DNA of 64,000 nt, from assembly GCA_022478985.1 (NCBI GenBank), contig JAKSZP010005578.1, forward strand, positions 40,621-104,620, given 5' to 3'. The DNA is from Massospora cicadina. Its lineage: Eukaryota; Entomophthoromycota; Entomophthoromycetes; Entomophthorales; Entomophthoraceae. This document shows positions 10,601 through 22,134 of the stretch, in pieces; position 1 is the first letter of the stretch; each line of letters starts with the position of its first letter. The position numbers and the translations under genes were made by a program. The notes beneath the pieces are model-generated. The model was not told where the DNA came from and made no database searches. It was given only the letters and a program-made list of their open reading frames with translations.

Positions 10601-12472
10601 TTATCACTTTTGAGTAATTTTAAATTTAAGTTTTATTTATCCACAGCCATCTGCCCAAACCTATTCTTTGATGTACTTGGCTCCACCGCCTGCCACCCCA
10701 GTGTGGGGCAGCAGTGCACCCCCACCTAGCATTTACTGCCCCGCGGGCAAGCGCGTTTGGATGGGCTCAAACAGCCCGCCCACTGCTTCCAGCCATTTTG
10801 TCCCCCCACGGGACTTAGCGCTCCACCAGGCGCGCGTCCACCCTTCTTGCCCCCATCCTCTCGCCCTCCCTCGCTCCGCCATTTGCTATTGCCTCAGAGT
10901 GGACTATGGGCTTTTGTTCCCATATGCCAATAAGGCAATTATTGACCTAGCCACTGCGGCCTTTGCGCCAGCTGGCTTTATAGACTTCCACCCTTTCAAG
11001 GGCTACTTTGACGTTGGGTTCCAATCTGAGGAGGATGCTGAAGTGGCAGCACAAACTCCTCTAATTTATAAAAAACCCATTCCCACAACCTGTACTCGCC
11101 TCCCTTCAGACACCACGCTGGTGGTGTCCTTTGCAAATCTCCCATCCCACCTTCCACCCCGGGTTTTGTATGACCAGTTGGTCACAGGGCTCATGGCTTA
11201 TGGCACTCAGCCCAACCTCATCTTTGCCATTCCATCTGGTGCGGAGCGCCTTGCTGCTCCTCATGCAACAGCCACCATCATACCACACCACCCTACCATA
11301 GCCCAACAAATCCCACCCCGCGCTAGTGTGGCTGCAGCGCCTGATCATTTCTTTTGGGCTTGGGTCAATAATGGTAGGCAGATTTGTTCCCTCTGCTTTG
11401 GCCTCGACCATGCAAAAATAAGTGTGCCCTCAGGCCAAGTCCGCTGCTGCAGCTTCTGAGCCCCCTCTGGGGGTTCAGTATGGGGCACTTTGCTGCCCCC
11501 TCCCACCCTCCAATCTCGTTCAGTGGGCCCACATGGAAAATCAGCCCCACCCAAAACCTCCAGCCTCACTCTCCCACCTAAATCTACCCCAGCCAATCAG
11601 AGCAATGCTTGGACCACCATTGGCACCCAAGCAGCCGCCCATTCGCCCAATCCCACACACCCAAATTTGAACGCCACTATTCCAGTGAACCAAAATCCAT
11701 GGGATCTATTGGCTGAGACTGACGAATCAGGTAATGTCCTCATTAGTAAGCATACAGGTTAACCTCTCTGCCAAGGTGATTATGGTTGGGCAGAATTTTT
11801 CCTTCCCAACTTCGATGAAACCCCTACCCCTCGCCATTTTGCTCCTCTGCCCAATACATCCCCCTTCCAAAGTGACCACCAGCTCGCCTTAGCTGCGGTG
11901 GCCTCTCCTCAGTGCCTGAAACTACGCACCGCAGTGGCCCAGTCAGTGGCTCAGCTCCAGCATGGCCTGCCCACCCTCTTCTTCCCCCCAACTTCCCTGA
12001 ATCTCCCTGCAGTGACATTTTGAAACTATTTGATGATGCTGAAGTTGCTATTATGAATGTTGCAACGCTTGCTTCATTCAACCCCTTAGCCAAAAACCCA
12101 CCACAGTATCTCCCTTTTCACCCAGCTTCTTGAAGCCCGCAAAGAAGCTGAAGTTATCCTTGCAGCTTTTTTTAAAACACTTTCCCATCATTATCTTGAT
12201 GAGGAAGTGGAAAATTCTTACTACGCTGACCTCCACCCCCACTATGCAGATGGCCCAACGCCCTGGCTCTCTGCTCTGATCTGGTACTGTAACCAACATC
12301 CCATGATCAAAATGGGTCTTTCTGAAAACCAACCCCCGACCCCTCCTCACCCTCTGTCATGGTGGGTTAGCAGTTTTTGCTTCCCACCTGGTTAGTAGTT
12401 TTATTTTGTCATTTTGAGTGTTGTGATTTGGTACTGTCTGTCCCCTGGTCAGCGTACCTTGAATAAATTGAA
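10601..12472 (+). mobile_element. ORF1-only LINE derivative with target-site duplication
   Basis: A 1.87-kb GC-richer insert in AT-rich DNA is bounded by a 13-bp direct repeat TTAATTACTAATC (10588-10600 and 12473-12485), as left by target-primed insertion. It holds a decayed LINE ORF1 and then a 3' end (CCCCTGGTCAGCGTACCTTG then AATAAATTG) resembling the 3' end of the LINE at 13069-18331 (CCCATGGTCGGCCTTCCCGC then AATAAATT). No endonuclease or reverse transcriptase sequence is present between them. It is best read as a non-autonomous LINE derivative with ORF2 deleted, moved by a related full-length element. Confidence 0.7.
10668..11459 (+). pseudogene. LINE ORF1-like protein (RRM-like plus broken CCHC knuckle)
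   Basis: The 263-codon frame is Pro-rich at the N-terminus. Its middle aligns by eye with LINE-1 ORF1: YFDVGFQSEEDAEVAAQTPL matches the HYIDVGFTEAALADHAATLQ block, and VVSFANLPSHLPPRVLYDQL matches the WVTFSNLPTTVDPESLKLAL block. Near the end is CSLCFGLDHAK, the first part of a CX2CX4HX4C knuckle. The last Cys is found only in another frame (starting about 11410), so a frameshift interrupts the finger. Further pieces of ORF1-like coding lie to about 12360 in changing frames, including an acidic block (LFDDAEVAIMNVATLASF). The start codon is uncertain because the true 5' frame may begin upstream. Confidence 0.7.
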
Positions 12473-12485
12473 TTAATTACTAATC

Positions 12486-13051
12486 CCAAATACTTTTAAA
12501 AACTTATTAAACTCTTTAGTTTGAATAAACAAGTGTAAGAAAAGTAGGTTTTTATCACACAGCTGAATTGGAAGGCTATCCTTTCATTAAGAGAATGGGC
12601 CTAAACCATAGGTAATACCCCTTATTGACCTGGACACCTTGGGCATATACCTAATGGACTTTGTATAAGTCATCCACAAAAAGGTAATAGAAAACCCTAG
12701 TCCAATATCATGATAAAATGGTGATTTTAGTCAAATTTTGAAAATGATATTATAGTAAATTATAAGAAGTGATGTTTAACCAAATTAAAGCCTCCATATT
12801 AGTAAAAAAAGTCTTAAATATTGAAGTGGTCTTGTAGTAAGATGACTTAGTTAAGACCAACCATGCTTAAAGCAAGGATAAAAGGTAGGTCTGGAACACT
12901 ATGAGCTTATGATGCATATATTTATGATAATATTACAAATCAAGATGTTTTAGTCACCATTGTTAGACATTTGCCTCTCAGGCCTCTAATAAGAATGTTG
13001 TAGGTAAAACTCGGCCAAATAGAGGGAATGTAAGACATTTAGAAAGTTCAC
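12486..13051. other. AT-rich intergenic DNA, nothing recognised
   Basis: This spacer between two LINE insertions shows no gene or repeat that I can support. It ends at the left 17-bp target duplication of the next LINE. Confidence 0.5.
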
Positions 13052-13162
13052 AATATTGAGGAAATCAACCTTTTCTCTCTCATTGCAATCACTTTTGCAA
13101 CCCACTCAATTCAAGTCTGAATATAGTTTGATAAATCTCATAGAGGAGATTAGTCTGCGCCC

Positions 13163-14415
13163 ATGTCAGGGAGCAGTTGGGCAAGTAAGGTAAGAGGAGC
13201 AGGTGGGAGGCCCGCGGCCTCAAACGTTCAAAAATGCCCCAGAGAAACTGGCAGAATAGAAAAAAAATTCAAAAAACTGGTGGTCACTATTTCCCCAGAA
13301 ATCCTCGCTTGGCAAGCACAATGCAACCAGTACATCAATACGCCACACTCCCAGCCACTTTTGTTGGCAGAATACAGAGTCCGCGTGTTTCTGGACATCC
13401 AACAAATGGCTTTATGGGAAAAATTTTGTGGGGATGTGCACACTTTTTTCCTGACTGTGGTGTACGTCGCACCTCATTCCATGTCACATGGTTGGCTGAA
13501 CCTAGGTTTCAAAAAAAGGAGGCAGCAGATGAGGCTGCTGCAGTGCGCATAGTGATCAACCTCCCCAAAGGGCAGCGGGTCGTCAAAACAAAATGCACTA
13601 GATGGACAAAATCCAACCAAATTTTCCTCACGTTCAACTTCTTGCCTACTATGGTAAAACGTGACATTTTGGAGCAACACCTGAAAGATGGTCTCTCCAT
13701 CTATGGTGAAACACAATCTTTTGAAATGCAACAAATTACGCTGATGCCACACCTGTGTACTGGCAAAGCCATCACAGTTCTGACCCCAACCAAGGAGATT
13801 GCGAAGGACCTAACCCAGATCCCGCACTCCACTTTTATTAATATTGAAGGGCATACTACCCACCCTTTCCGGGTAACCGTGGACAGCGCGCCCCCCATCT
13901 GCACCCACTGTGACACGTTTGGCCATGAGGCACATGCGTGCCCCACCAAGGAGGGCGTCACATTCCAAGAGCATCCCTCAGTGGCCATGGCCAGTGGAGA
14001 GGTGCACTACAAACTAACCATAAGCACCAAAGAGGCTTTCCCGTGGGGAGCACAAGGCTGCTACCTACTGGTAAAGCCTATTTCCCCACAAGAGTGGAAG
14101 AAGGCCAAGCAGGCCTGCAGGGCTGCAGCTAAGGAAGCAGCTAAAGTCACCACCGCTATCCCACACTCCCAACGCCAGGAGGACATCAAAACCTTCGCAG
14201 CAGAAGCAAATTGGGAATTCATCAACCAATCAGATTGGGAAGCCCATACAAATTGGGCCACTCAATCTGAGGATCTGATGGGTGACTCGAATTCTCCTGA
14301 TCTTTGCAACCAAGCTCCAGTTGAAACCAACTTGGCCTTCAACCTACCTGAAAAAAAATTTTCACCCCACTCAATGGTGCACCAAACTCATCCGCACCAC
14401 AAAAAATTTGTCTGA
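13163..14415 (+). pseudogene. LINE-3 ORF1: gag-like protein with CCHC zinc knuckle
   Basis: ORF1 is the RNA-binding protein of the element. ATG 13163 (MSGSSWASKVRGAGGRP) opens a basic N-terminus; near 13480 the coding moves into the frame that runs to 14415, so there is one frameshift. The central part has the RRM-like block (RWTKSNQIFLTFNFLPTMVK, matching WVTFSNLPT in LINE-1). An intact CCHC knuckle CTHCDTFGHEAHAC (CX2CX4HX4C) lies near 13900-13940. The C-terminus is Ala/Lys-rich (KKAKQACRAAAKEAAKV) and could form a helix, then acidic. The frame starting at 13234 is the correct one only from about residue 80 onward. Confidence 0.82.
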
Positions 14416-14579
14416 CGTCAGGGAAACAAAAAGTGAAGGCAAAAGCCAACACAAACCTTTCTGCAAAAATTAACAAAAATACCAATAGTGTTGCTGCAAA
14501 CACCCGCGCTGCCATGAAGGCCCGTGGGGATCTAGAGGAGGCTAGTGGGCCTGGGTGCCCACCCCCTCACACCTAAGGT

Positions 14580-17500
14580 GTGATGGGGGAAACCTTCAAT
14601 TTAGGGACGTTGAATATCGCTGGACTCAAGGCCTCGCCATCCCGGGCTAGGAAACTGAGTTTTTTACAACAAAATTTACCCATGGATATCCTGGCCATCC
14701 AGGAGTCCCACTGTCCACGAGGTTCCGAGGAGGCTTGGAAAACAATGCTCCTCCCATCCCTATCCTTTTGGTTGAAGCACTGTGGGGTGCTAATTTGGAA
14801 AAATAATTTTTCAAAATTTTTAACATCAGAAACCTTCCTCAATGGCTGAGTCCTCGTTGTCACTTTTTCATGGGCTGACATGGTATATGCTATCATCAAC
14901 ATCTATGCCCCAAACGGTGCATGAGAGCATCAGAAATTTTTCTCATCAGTCAAATCCCTCCTGCTACCCTCAGACCCTTTTGTAGTTGGCGACATGAACT
15001 GTTGGCTAAACACTCCAATGGACTGGTGGCCTTCCTCTTCCCATGCCCCCCAGGGCCACATTGAACTTTGCATTCTAAAAGCCACCCTTGGGTTAATGGA
15101 TGCACTGCCGTGGCAAGCCCCACTTCTTGAGAACATGATGCGCCCCCATGTCCACAATGGCCAATTAAGGTCTATGTCCCGCATCAACCTTATCCTTACA
15201 CCGGCGAAATTCCAACCCCACATATCCCACTTTAAAACAACAAAAATAGAATTCTCCAACCATCGACTGGTCTCAATAACCTACCACCTACCTGTCACAG
15301 CTGCTAAGGCCCCACATTGGTGCAAAATCCGCCCCCCACGCTCACATTGCTAGGATTTTCCATGTGGGTGGAATCAGCAACTTTGGCAAAAGAGTTTGTT
15401 GCACCATTTTGTGTGGACCCCATTTCCACATGGGCAACTTTCAAAGAAGATACCATCTGCCAATCTCGCCACCTCTCCTATAGATGCTCACAAGCCACAT
15501 CGGCTGTCATTTCATATGCTCTGGCAGAGTTGGCACACCTGGATTCCAACATTCCAGCTACAGGATACAGCTCTGCATGGGGCTGGAAGTGGGTGGAGGC
15601 AGCCGCCCACCTCAACATGCTCAAAAGGCAACACAAACATTGGGTTTGTGTTCAGTACAGGGCCAAATGCATCACAAAAGGTGACAAGTGCACTGCATAT
15701 TTTTTAAAAAAAAAATTTGCACCATGCCAGAGTGTGGCCTGCACACAGGTGTGAAGATCGGATGATTCCATTGTGGATGTGCCAGCCAAAGTGGCAATCA
15801 AAAAACAAAAGTATTACTCTGAGCTGTACCAATCTGATCCAATTCAGCCAGCCAAAGTGGCAGAATTTCTTGACTGAGCCCACATCTGCACCATTTCCCA
15901 ATACCTGGAAATAATGAATTTGATTACTCCGAATGAATTATGGACAGCCATTTGTGGTGCACCAAACTGAAAATGCCCAGGCCTGGATGGCATTCCATAT
16001 GAATTCTACAAAAAGTATTTCAAATATATATCCCCACTACTGTTGGCCTCACTTAACCAGAGCCTTTTGGAAACGCGCCTCCTGCCAGGAGGACAAGAGG
16101 CCTTCACCATCACACTCTTCAAGAAAGGGGACAAGCTAGACTTAGCCAACTGGCGCCCCATTTCTTTAACTAACATGGATACAAAAATTTTAACAAAAAT
16201 CATGGCTAACCATTTAGGGATTGTAGCATCTGCCACCATCTCCCCAGAACAATTCAGTTTCATACCCAGAAGGTCAATTTGGGACAACATGCACTCTGTG
16301 GCCAACGCGTGCCAGTCCACAGCCTCTGGGGCACTTGCATTCTTGGACCAACAGAAGGCCTATGATAGAGTAAATTGGGAATACCTCAGGGCCTGCCTCC
16401 ATCAATTCCGCTTACCCTCTCGCTTCATCAACTGGGTGAAGCTGCTCACAGAATCTGCAACAATGGCAGTACGTGGCCCTGGCTTCCTAATAGAAGTAGT
16501 CCGCCCTCAAAGGGGCTTGCAACAAGGGGACCCCCTTAGCCCACTCTTATATAACTTCAGCCTTGACCCACTACTTCGAAACGTGAATGCCCAACTCACT
16601 GGGGTCCATGTGCCAGGCTAAGCCCCAGTCAAGATGATGGCGTTTTCAGATGACTGTGTGGTTGGGGTGTTAAATAATAAAGATGCACGCGCACTTGAAG
16701 CTCTCATCCAGTAGTATTCCCAGGTAAGTAACGCTGCACTGAACGCCTCCAAAACTGAAATCATCCTCCTTGGTCAGTATCAAAACTGCTGGGCCCCTGC
16801 AACCAGTGCCCAGCCCAGCACATCTGCTCACAAACGCGCTCGCCCTCCCTGCTCACCCCACTGGTGCTCCCCTTTGTGCCACGCCTTACCATAGGGCCAG
16901 TCCGCCATCTGGGCGTGTGGGTGGAGGCAGGCGGATATGCATCAGCAGTAATGGAGAGTCATATTCTAGACAACGTGATGAAGCGCATCGCCTCCCTCAG
17001 AGCCCACCCTACTTCCCTTACTGGCAGGGTCGTTTTGGCCAACTCTATGCTCCTCTCCAAAGTCTGGTTTGGAGCCCACGCCATCCCCTTCTCCCCAAGC
17101 TTCTTCAAATCCTTGCATGCCCTGCTGCAAGGATGGCTATGGTCAGGCCGCCCTCCACCAGTATGGTTAGAAGTCATGTTTGGCCCTCATCAGCATGGTG
17201 GCATGGGCCTGCTTGACTTCAGAGCCCATGCAGCCAAGATCTTGGGTACCTGGATTGTGGCCATCACCGCCCCTACACTCCCCTACCAACACTGGTCTCG
17301 TGCAGCCTGCTCCAACTTCTCCCGCGCCTTGGGCCTCAACAATCCATCAAACCCCCACTCCCTGATGAAATACCAGGCTTTGCACCCATTGGCCACAGGT
17401 CCTCACGGTACTAAAACCCACTACAAATTAATCCTACTCTCCATGTGGAGCGCTGAGTGGATAATTTGTATTAGTGGACATACAAACTGAAGAGGCCGCC

Positions 17501-18279
17501 CCTCTCCTCAGTTCACACAAGAGGTACAGGGGCTACCCAACCATGATGGCGTGATCCCCATACGGCCCCATGTCCTATCCAGGGTGGACTACCTGGACAT
17601 GATGGACATCCCTTACTCCATTGAGACCCAAAAAACCATCTGGAAATACGCTCACCATCCTCTGTTGCAGCCTCAAATCTGCTCCCATGTGTGGCGCTGC
17701 CTGATGCGGGTGTACCATACAGCTGAGCGCTCTAACGCTTTACACTCATCCTGCGTCATGTGTGGCCAGTATGGAATGCTGTTCCACCGCCTGGAGAAGT
17801 GTCCTACCTCTAAAGTGATATGGCGCGAAGCTCAACGTTTACTGGGCCAGAATCAAACACATCCCTTCAGTCTGTCAAGAGATATGTTTGCTTTATCAAT
17901 GGCCTCCCCCTTTCACCCTCCCTCCATGCTCTGGTGGTTACAATTGCCATGTGGACCATCCACACAATTGTCTTGGATGCCATCACAGGCTCCATCTCCA
18001 CCCTCCCAGAAGCTGTCCACAGATTCCAGTCTCATTTGGTGGACCACTTTCAAGTGTGGATGTTTGGATACCTCCCACCATGTTGCCAACAGCTGGTATC
18101 CTCCTGGTTCCCAGTTTGGTTCATCAAATCAGACCCCTTCCTCCACATGTGTTCAATTGTGGCTATGGCCCCTTCACGCGTTCCCTCCCCTTCCCCATAA
18201 GTGGCGTTCCCGCTGGCAACAAGAGATAGCATCGCTTCTATGGGGTGCCTTCCCTGTTACTAAGTGTTGTCTCAGTTGA
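14580..18279 (+). pseudogene. LINE-3 ORF2: endonuclease and reverse transcriptase
   Basis: ORF2 starts near 14580 (LGTLNIAGLKASPSRARKLS, EEP endonuclease opening with the catalytic Asn; AIQESHCPRG holds the catalytic Glu). Endonuclease pieces continue to about 15350 in changing frames; VGDMNCWLN is the D-x-N block, and the terminal SDH motif is SNH (15258-15260). Reverse transcriptase lies at about 16000-16800: ANWRPISLTNMDTKILTKIM, FIPRRSIWDNMH, RGLQQGDPLSPLLYN, a stop at 16620, and the active site FSDD at 16643-16654, with both Asp kept and Ala replaced by Ser. A C-terminal CVMC...H...C motif (CX2CX7HX4C) is at 17752-17805. At least six stops or frameshifts make it inactive. No RNase H domain was recognised. 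Confidence 0.85.
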
Positions 18280-18348
18280 GTCAATTTTGGAAGTGTCCAT
18301 CCCATGGTCGGCCTTCCCGCAATAAATTTAAAATATTGAGGAAATCAA

Positions 18349-19885
18349 TTTTATTAAAAATAACAATTTAGTCAGCCAAAAAACCCTGGCCAACTCTCAG
18401 TGGAACTCCACAAATCAGAGCAACATTTTTAAAAAAATTATTTTGGTAAATAGCACAAAGTTGGGAAATCCAATTCCTCCAACCTCATGGCCTATTCCAG
18501 GGCATCCATCAAAGGGTTCACCCCCATACTCATCTAATCCCATTCAAGCACCTACGTGGGGAAACCCCTTTTAGGCGTGGCTGAGGTCCCCCAAGGTGCA
18601 ATATTTTTAGCAAAAGGGGATTGGCTAGGATATATTAAGTTTTTACCTCATGTGTACGTCTTGCCACAAAATAATCCCCCATTTGTCATCCAGCCTAAAG
18701 GAAGCGAGATCTTTGGAGCTTTGATAGGCTAGATTCACATATTACCAAAATTTGGAAATTACCAAGCCATACAAACGTCAAGCCTTGACGTTTTAAACAC
18801 CTTTATTGATGTTAAAGTGATACTCTCTTTTACCCCTGTGTGGCACCTATTAAAAATGATAAATTTAAACTTTTAGTTGTTTTCTTATTTATTATTATTT
18901 TCCTATCAGTGGTGAGTAAAGCCCCTGATTTATATTGTTGGATTTATGGCAGCAAGCACTAGCGAGCTGATTTCAAAGCCAAAAATCCAACAACCATCTC
19001 TCAGTTATAAATGCTGCTATTTATTATTATTATTTATAATTAGTCTTTATACCTTATTATAAGTTTTAACTTTTGCATAAATTTTTTACTATCATTTTCT
19101 TAACAACAATTACATTGTCACTGAAAATGGCCTAAATTTCATTAAAAAGTTATGGTCCCTTTGTTGCAGTATTCTATATGTAGAAAATGATAACATATTA
19201 GTATTTCCTAACTTTTGACTATATCACTTCATGTTATCACCATAATATCTTGAAAAAAAGCCTCAATTATATAATGATACATAATTTTTAAAACTCCAGT
19301 AACACCACTAAAGATATTTTTAAAAAATTAAATGTATCAGGATTTTTTAGTGAAGGTGACTCCTTGCATCTTTCCTCAGCCAATACTAAAAGAAAAACAA
19401 ACTGGGTGATAAGTATGCTGATGATATAACCTACTTTATTCATCAAAACTACAATAAGCATAATATTCTTTAGTAGCCAGCTTTAAGTTTATATAAGGTA
19501 TCAGAATATGTAACCCTCCTTGCATCACTTAAGCCTAAAACAGATACAGAGCAATGTTTTTTTAACCTTTACATTCCTTAATTTACTTCATTAAAACACC
19601 CAATGCAATTATTTTAAAATTTATTAATGATTTTAGATCAGATCTTATTCTAGTATGATTATTATCCAAGATGGAATAGAAGCCTTATATTAAAAATTTG
19701 TCTCTCTGATAACTAATAAAATGATAGTAAAAAGAAATATTTAGTTTTGGCTTGGAAAAAAAGAATAGAGATTTAAACATTGCAAAAAATATACTGTTAA
19801 GAATAGCCATGTGCTAAGTTTATAACTATGCTCTTTAGTGTGGTTTCATTTTTTTGCATAAAAAGTAATTTTAAGGTCTTACTAT
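18349..19885. other. AT-rich intergenic DNA with one short orphan frame
   Basis: Mostly A/T with no recognisable gene. From about 18552 to 18732 there is a stop-free plus-strand stretch of about 60 codons with protein-like composition (GVAEVPQGAIFLAKGDWLGY, then LPHVYVLPQNNPPFVIQPKG) but no ATG start and no family that I recognise; it may be a transposon relic. A 10-bp inverted repeat TGTTGGATTT/AAATCCAACA lies at 18936-18945 and 18983-18992. Confidence 0.4.
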
Positions 19886-19976
19886 GCTCCCGGCGGGGAT
19901 CGAACCCGCGACCTTCGCGTGACTAAAGTATATATTAGATATAAGCACGACGCATTGACCACTTTGCTACGGGAGC
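19886..19976 (-). tRNA. tRNA-Ile(UAU) with a 19-nt intron
   Basis: Read on the minus strand, the acceptor stem GCTCCCG pairs with CGGGAGC, the T arm is GCGGG-TTCGATC-CCCGC, the D arm is GCA...TGC with the AGTGGTCAA loop, and the anticodon stem TCGTG pairs with CGCGA (one G-T pair). The loop reads CT-TAT-A, giving anticodon UAU for the AUA isoleucine codon. A 19-nt intron (TCTAATATATACTTTAGTC) follows position 37, the standard eukaryotic nuclear site, and removing it leaves a 72-nt tRNA without CCA. A run of five T's about 22 nt downstream on the minus strand could end polymerase III transcription. This is the only host gene in the window that I can support. Confidence 0.95.
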
Positions 19977-20640
19977 TTGTTTAAATTATATTAAAAATAA
20001 ATTTGTGGTTTTTGGCTTTTAAATGGCTAATTTACTTATATCACAGCTGTTTACCTATATATTAAATTGGTAAAATATCTGAATTTATTTAAAGGTGAAA
20101 TATTTATTATGCTTTATCAATTAATTACTTTTAAGATAGGTACTAGAAAAGAACAATCTTAAATGAACTTAACACTGCCTCAATATTGTTTATACTTTTT
20201 TATAAGCTATAGAAAGCAAGAATTTTAGCATATGTAACTAACACTTAATAGAGGCAGAATATATTTTAGTGCAAAATTAATGGTAAAAATAATTTCTTAA
20301 AAACTATTATTTATCAAAGTATAGTTAAAAAGTATAATTTAAAATTCCATTTGCTAGTATATTATCTTAGCTACTCAACAATATAAACTCACTAAAATTG
20401 GTTATCTAGAAATTATAGCCTGATAATCATAAAACTCGCTACCCTGGATGTTTTCCCTAAACATATGCTAATTAACATATAGCCTAAATACATAAGTTAT
20501 TTTCAAACTATCACTTCTATTATAGTTATTTCAATATATATACTACAATATCCATTTTGACACAGTTTAAATATAAAATTGTATTAAAAGTATTATATAT
20601 AAAGCTATATTTTTAATAGGTATAAATTCAATTGCTATTT
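19977..20640. other. AT-rich intergenic DNA, nothing recognised
   Basis: Upstream flank of the tRNA gene. There is no reading frame or repeat that I can support. Confidence 0.5.
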
Positions 20641-20649
20641 GTTTTTTGG

Positions 20650-20960
20650 GAAAGATACACCAGTGGTATAATATGTACCCTCTACCACTGCCTCCCCAAG
20701 CTCAATCCTGGTTGATGAACTGTGGGCAGAGGACAATTATGACTGTGTTGGCGTTACACACTAATGCCCTGAACTGAGAAAGCAGATAGCAATGGCAGTC
20801 CATGGAGTTCCTGGCCTATCATATGCCATGCATGGAGGTTTTCCAGGTTGTATCCTCCTTTCCCATTCATTTGATTTCCCCTTAATTGATGCAGTATCAT
20901 TCAGGTTGGCCCATCTCAAATAAAAATTTAAATTGTTATTTGTTTTCAAAGGATTCTTAA
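20650..20960 (+). repeat. Candidate tRNA-derived SINE or tRNA-like relic
   Basis: A GC-richer patch begins with tRNA-like control elements: TACACCAGTGG (20656-20666) resembles the polymerase III A box and GCTCAATCC (20700-20708) resembles a B box, about 34 nt apart as in SINE heads. A body of about 250 bp without a good frame follows. No A-tail, target duplication or second copy is visible in the window, so the SINE reading is an inference from the boxes only. Confidence 0.35.
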
Positions 20961-20965
20961 TTTTA

Positions 20966-22134
20966 TACATGAAGTCATTATGAAGGATTGTAATTTACTA
21001 AGTAGTATAAGCTTTATCTATTGGTAATTTAAGGGAATTTACCATTATACCAGAAATTACTTTTATACAAGGGGAAGCTTTAATGAAATAGTCAGAATTC
21101 AAAATCTAATATAACTTTACTATAGATAATTAATAGTTAAAGCAGTGTATTCTTGGAGGTAGGGACATGAAAAATAATCCTTGTAATTGGAGCTCATAAT
21201 TCATTAAAAGTTACAAATTACAAAGTATGCAAATCTGTTCTTTAAAATTATCCTAACCAGATAGGTTAATACTAAAGTATTTTAGAAAGGTTGTCAGTGT
21301 AAAAATTATTAAACTAGTTTTGGACATTATTTGCCATTTAATTAATATTAATAGGGACCTTGGACTTATTACTAAGAGATATGTTCCTGGAATCACCAGG
21401 TATAGCTATCACAAAAAAATAATATCATGAATTTCTTTGGTAAGTTTTTCATTTATAGAAGCAGAGAAACTCAAATCCCAAATAATGATAACATTATAAG
21501 TGTTATCCATATTTATCAATCTTTAATTGCTTGAGTATAAGAAATAGACGTTTAAAATATACATAAGATCCTAATCATGTTTTTCTTTCCATCCCTAACT
21601 TCTGTACTTCTATAGACTCTCATTAGGAAAAGACTGATAAACATCAATCATATCAACAATTATAATTTTAAAAATTAATACCACTTTCTATAAACTAGCA
21701 ACTTTTGTCTCTCACAATAGAAACCTTTTCTTCTTACACTTGAAAACCCTTTAACTTTTTACTAACTAGTATTTATGGCATGGCATTTCCTCATCTTTTT
21801 CTTCAAAGTGCTATAATATCCTTTCTGAGTCCCTAAGACTTGTTTCTAGTGGTTATGTTCATAATTTTAACTTTTATGAACAGCCAGATTATTTATCTTG
21901 TATGATAAAATTAGTGTTAAGAACATGAGTAAAGGAATTTATTCCTGTAACACATATAAGTGTATACAATATAGTATATAAATAAATTTTAGATACAAAT
22001 AGTATATAATATTTCTTATAAAAGTATAACAATGTAACTCATTCACAAGTATAATAATATTTATACTATAATAAACTATTTTTTTGGTAATTTCTTCACT
22101 GATTAAGATTTATAAAAGAGGTGGATGCCATAGT
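20966..22134. other. AT-rich intergenic DNA, nothing recognised
   Basis: No gene, RNA or repeat is supported in this stretch. Confidence 0.5.

Larger units (their letters stand above)
13069..18331 (+). mobile_element. LINE-3: full-length decayed non-LTR retrotransposon
   Basis: A 5.26-kb plus-strand LINE with a perfect 17-bp target-site duplication AATATTGAGGAAATCAA (13052-13068 and 18332-18348). It has a 5' leader of about 95 bp, ORF1 with a CCHC knuckle, ORF2 with EEP endonuclease, reverse transcriptase and a C-terminal Cys/His motif, and a short 3' UTR ending CGCAATAAATTTAA. It is distantly related to LINE-1: domain order and motifs agree but the nucleotide sequence is not alignable by eye over most of its length. 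Frames are broken many times, so it is older than the LINE-1 insertions. Confidence 0.92.

Noticed and set aside
18936..18992. TGTTGGATTT...AAATCCAACA as a very small LTR or MITE
   Set aside because: It is only 57 bp with no target duplication or second copy seen; chance inverted repeats of 10 bp are plausible in this composition.
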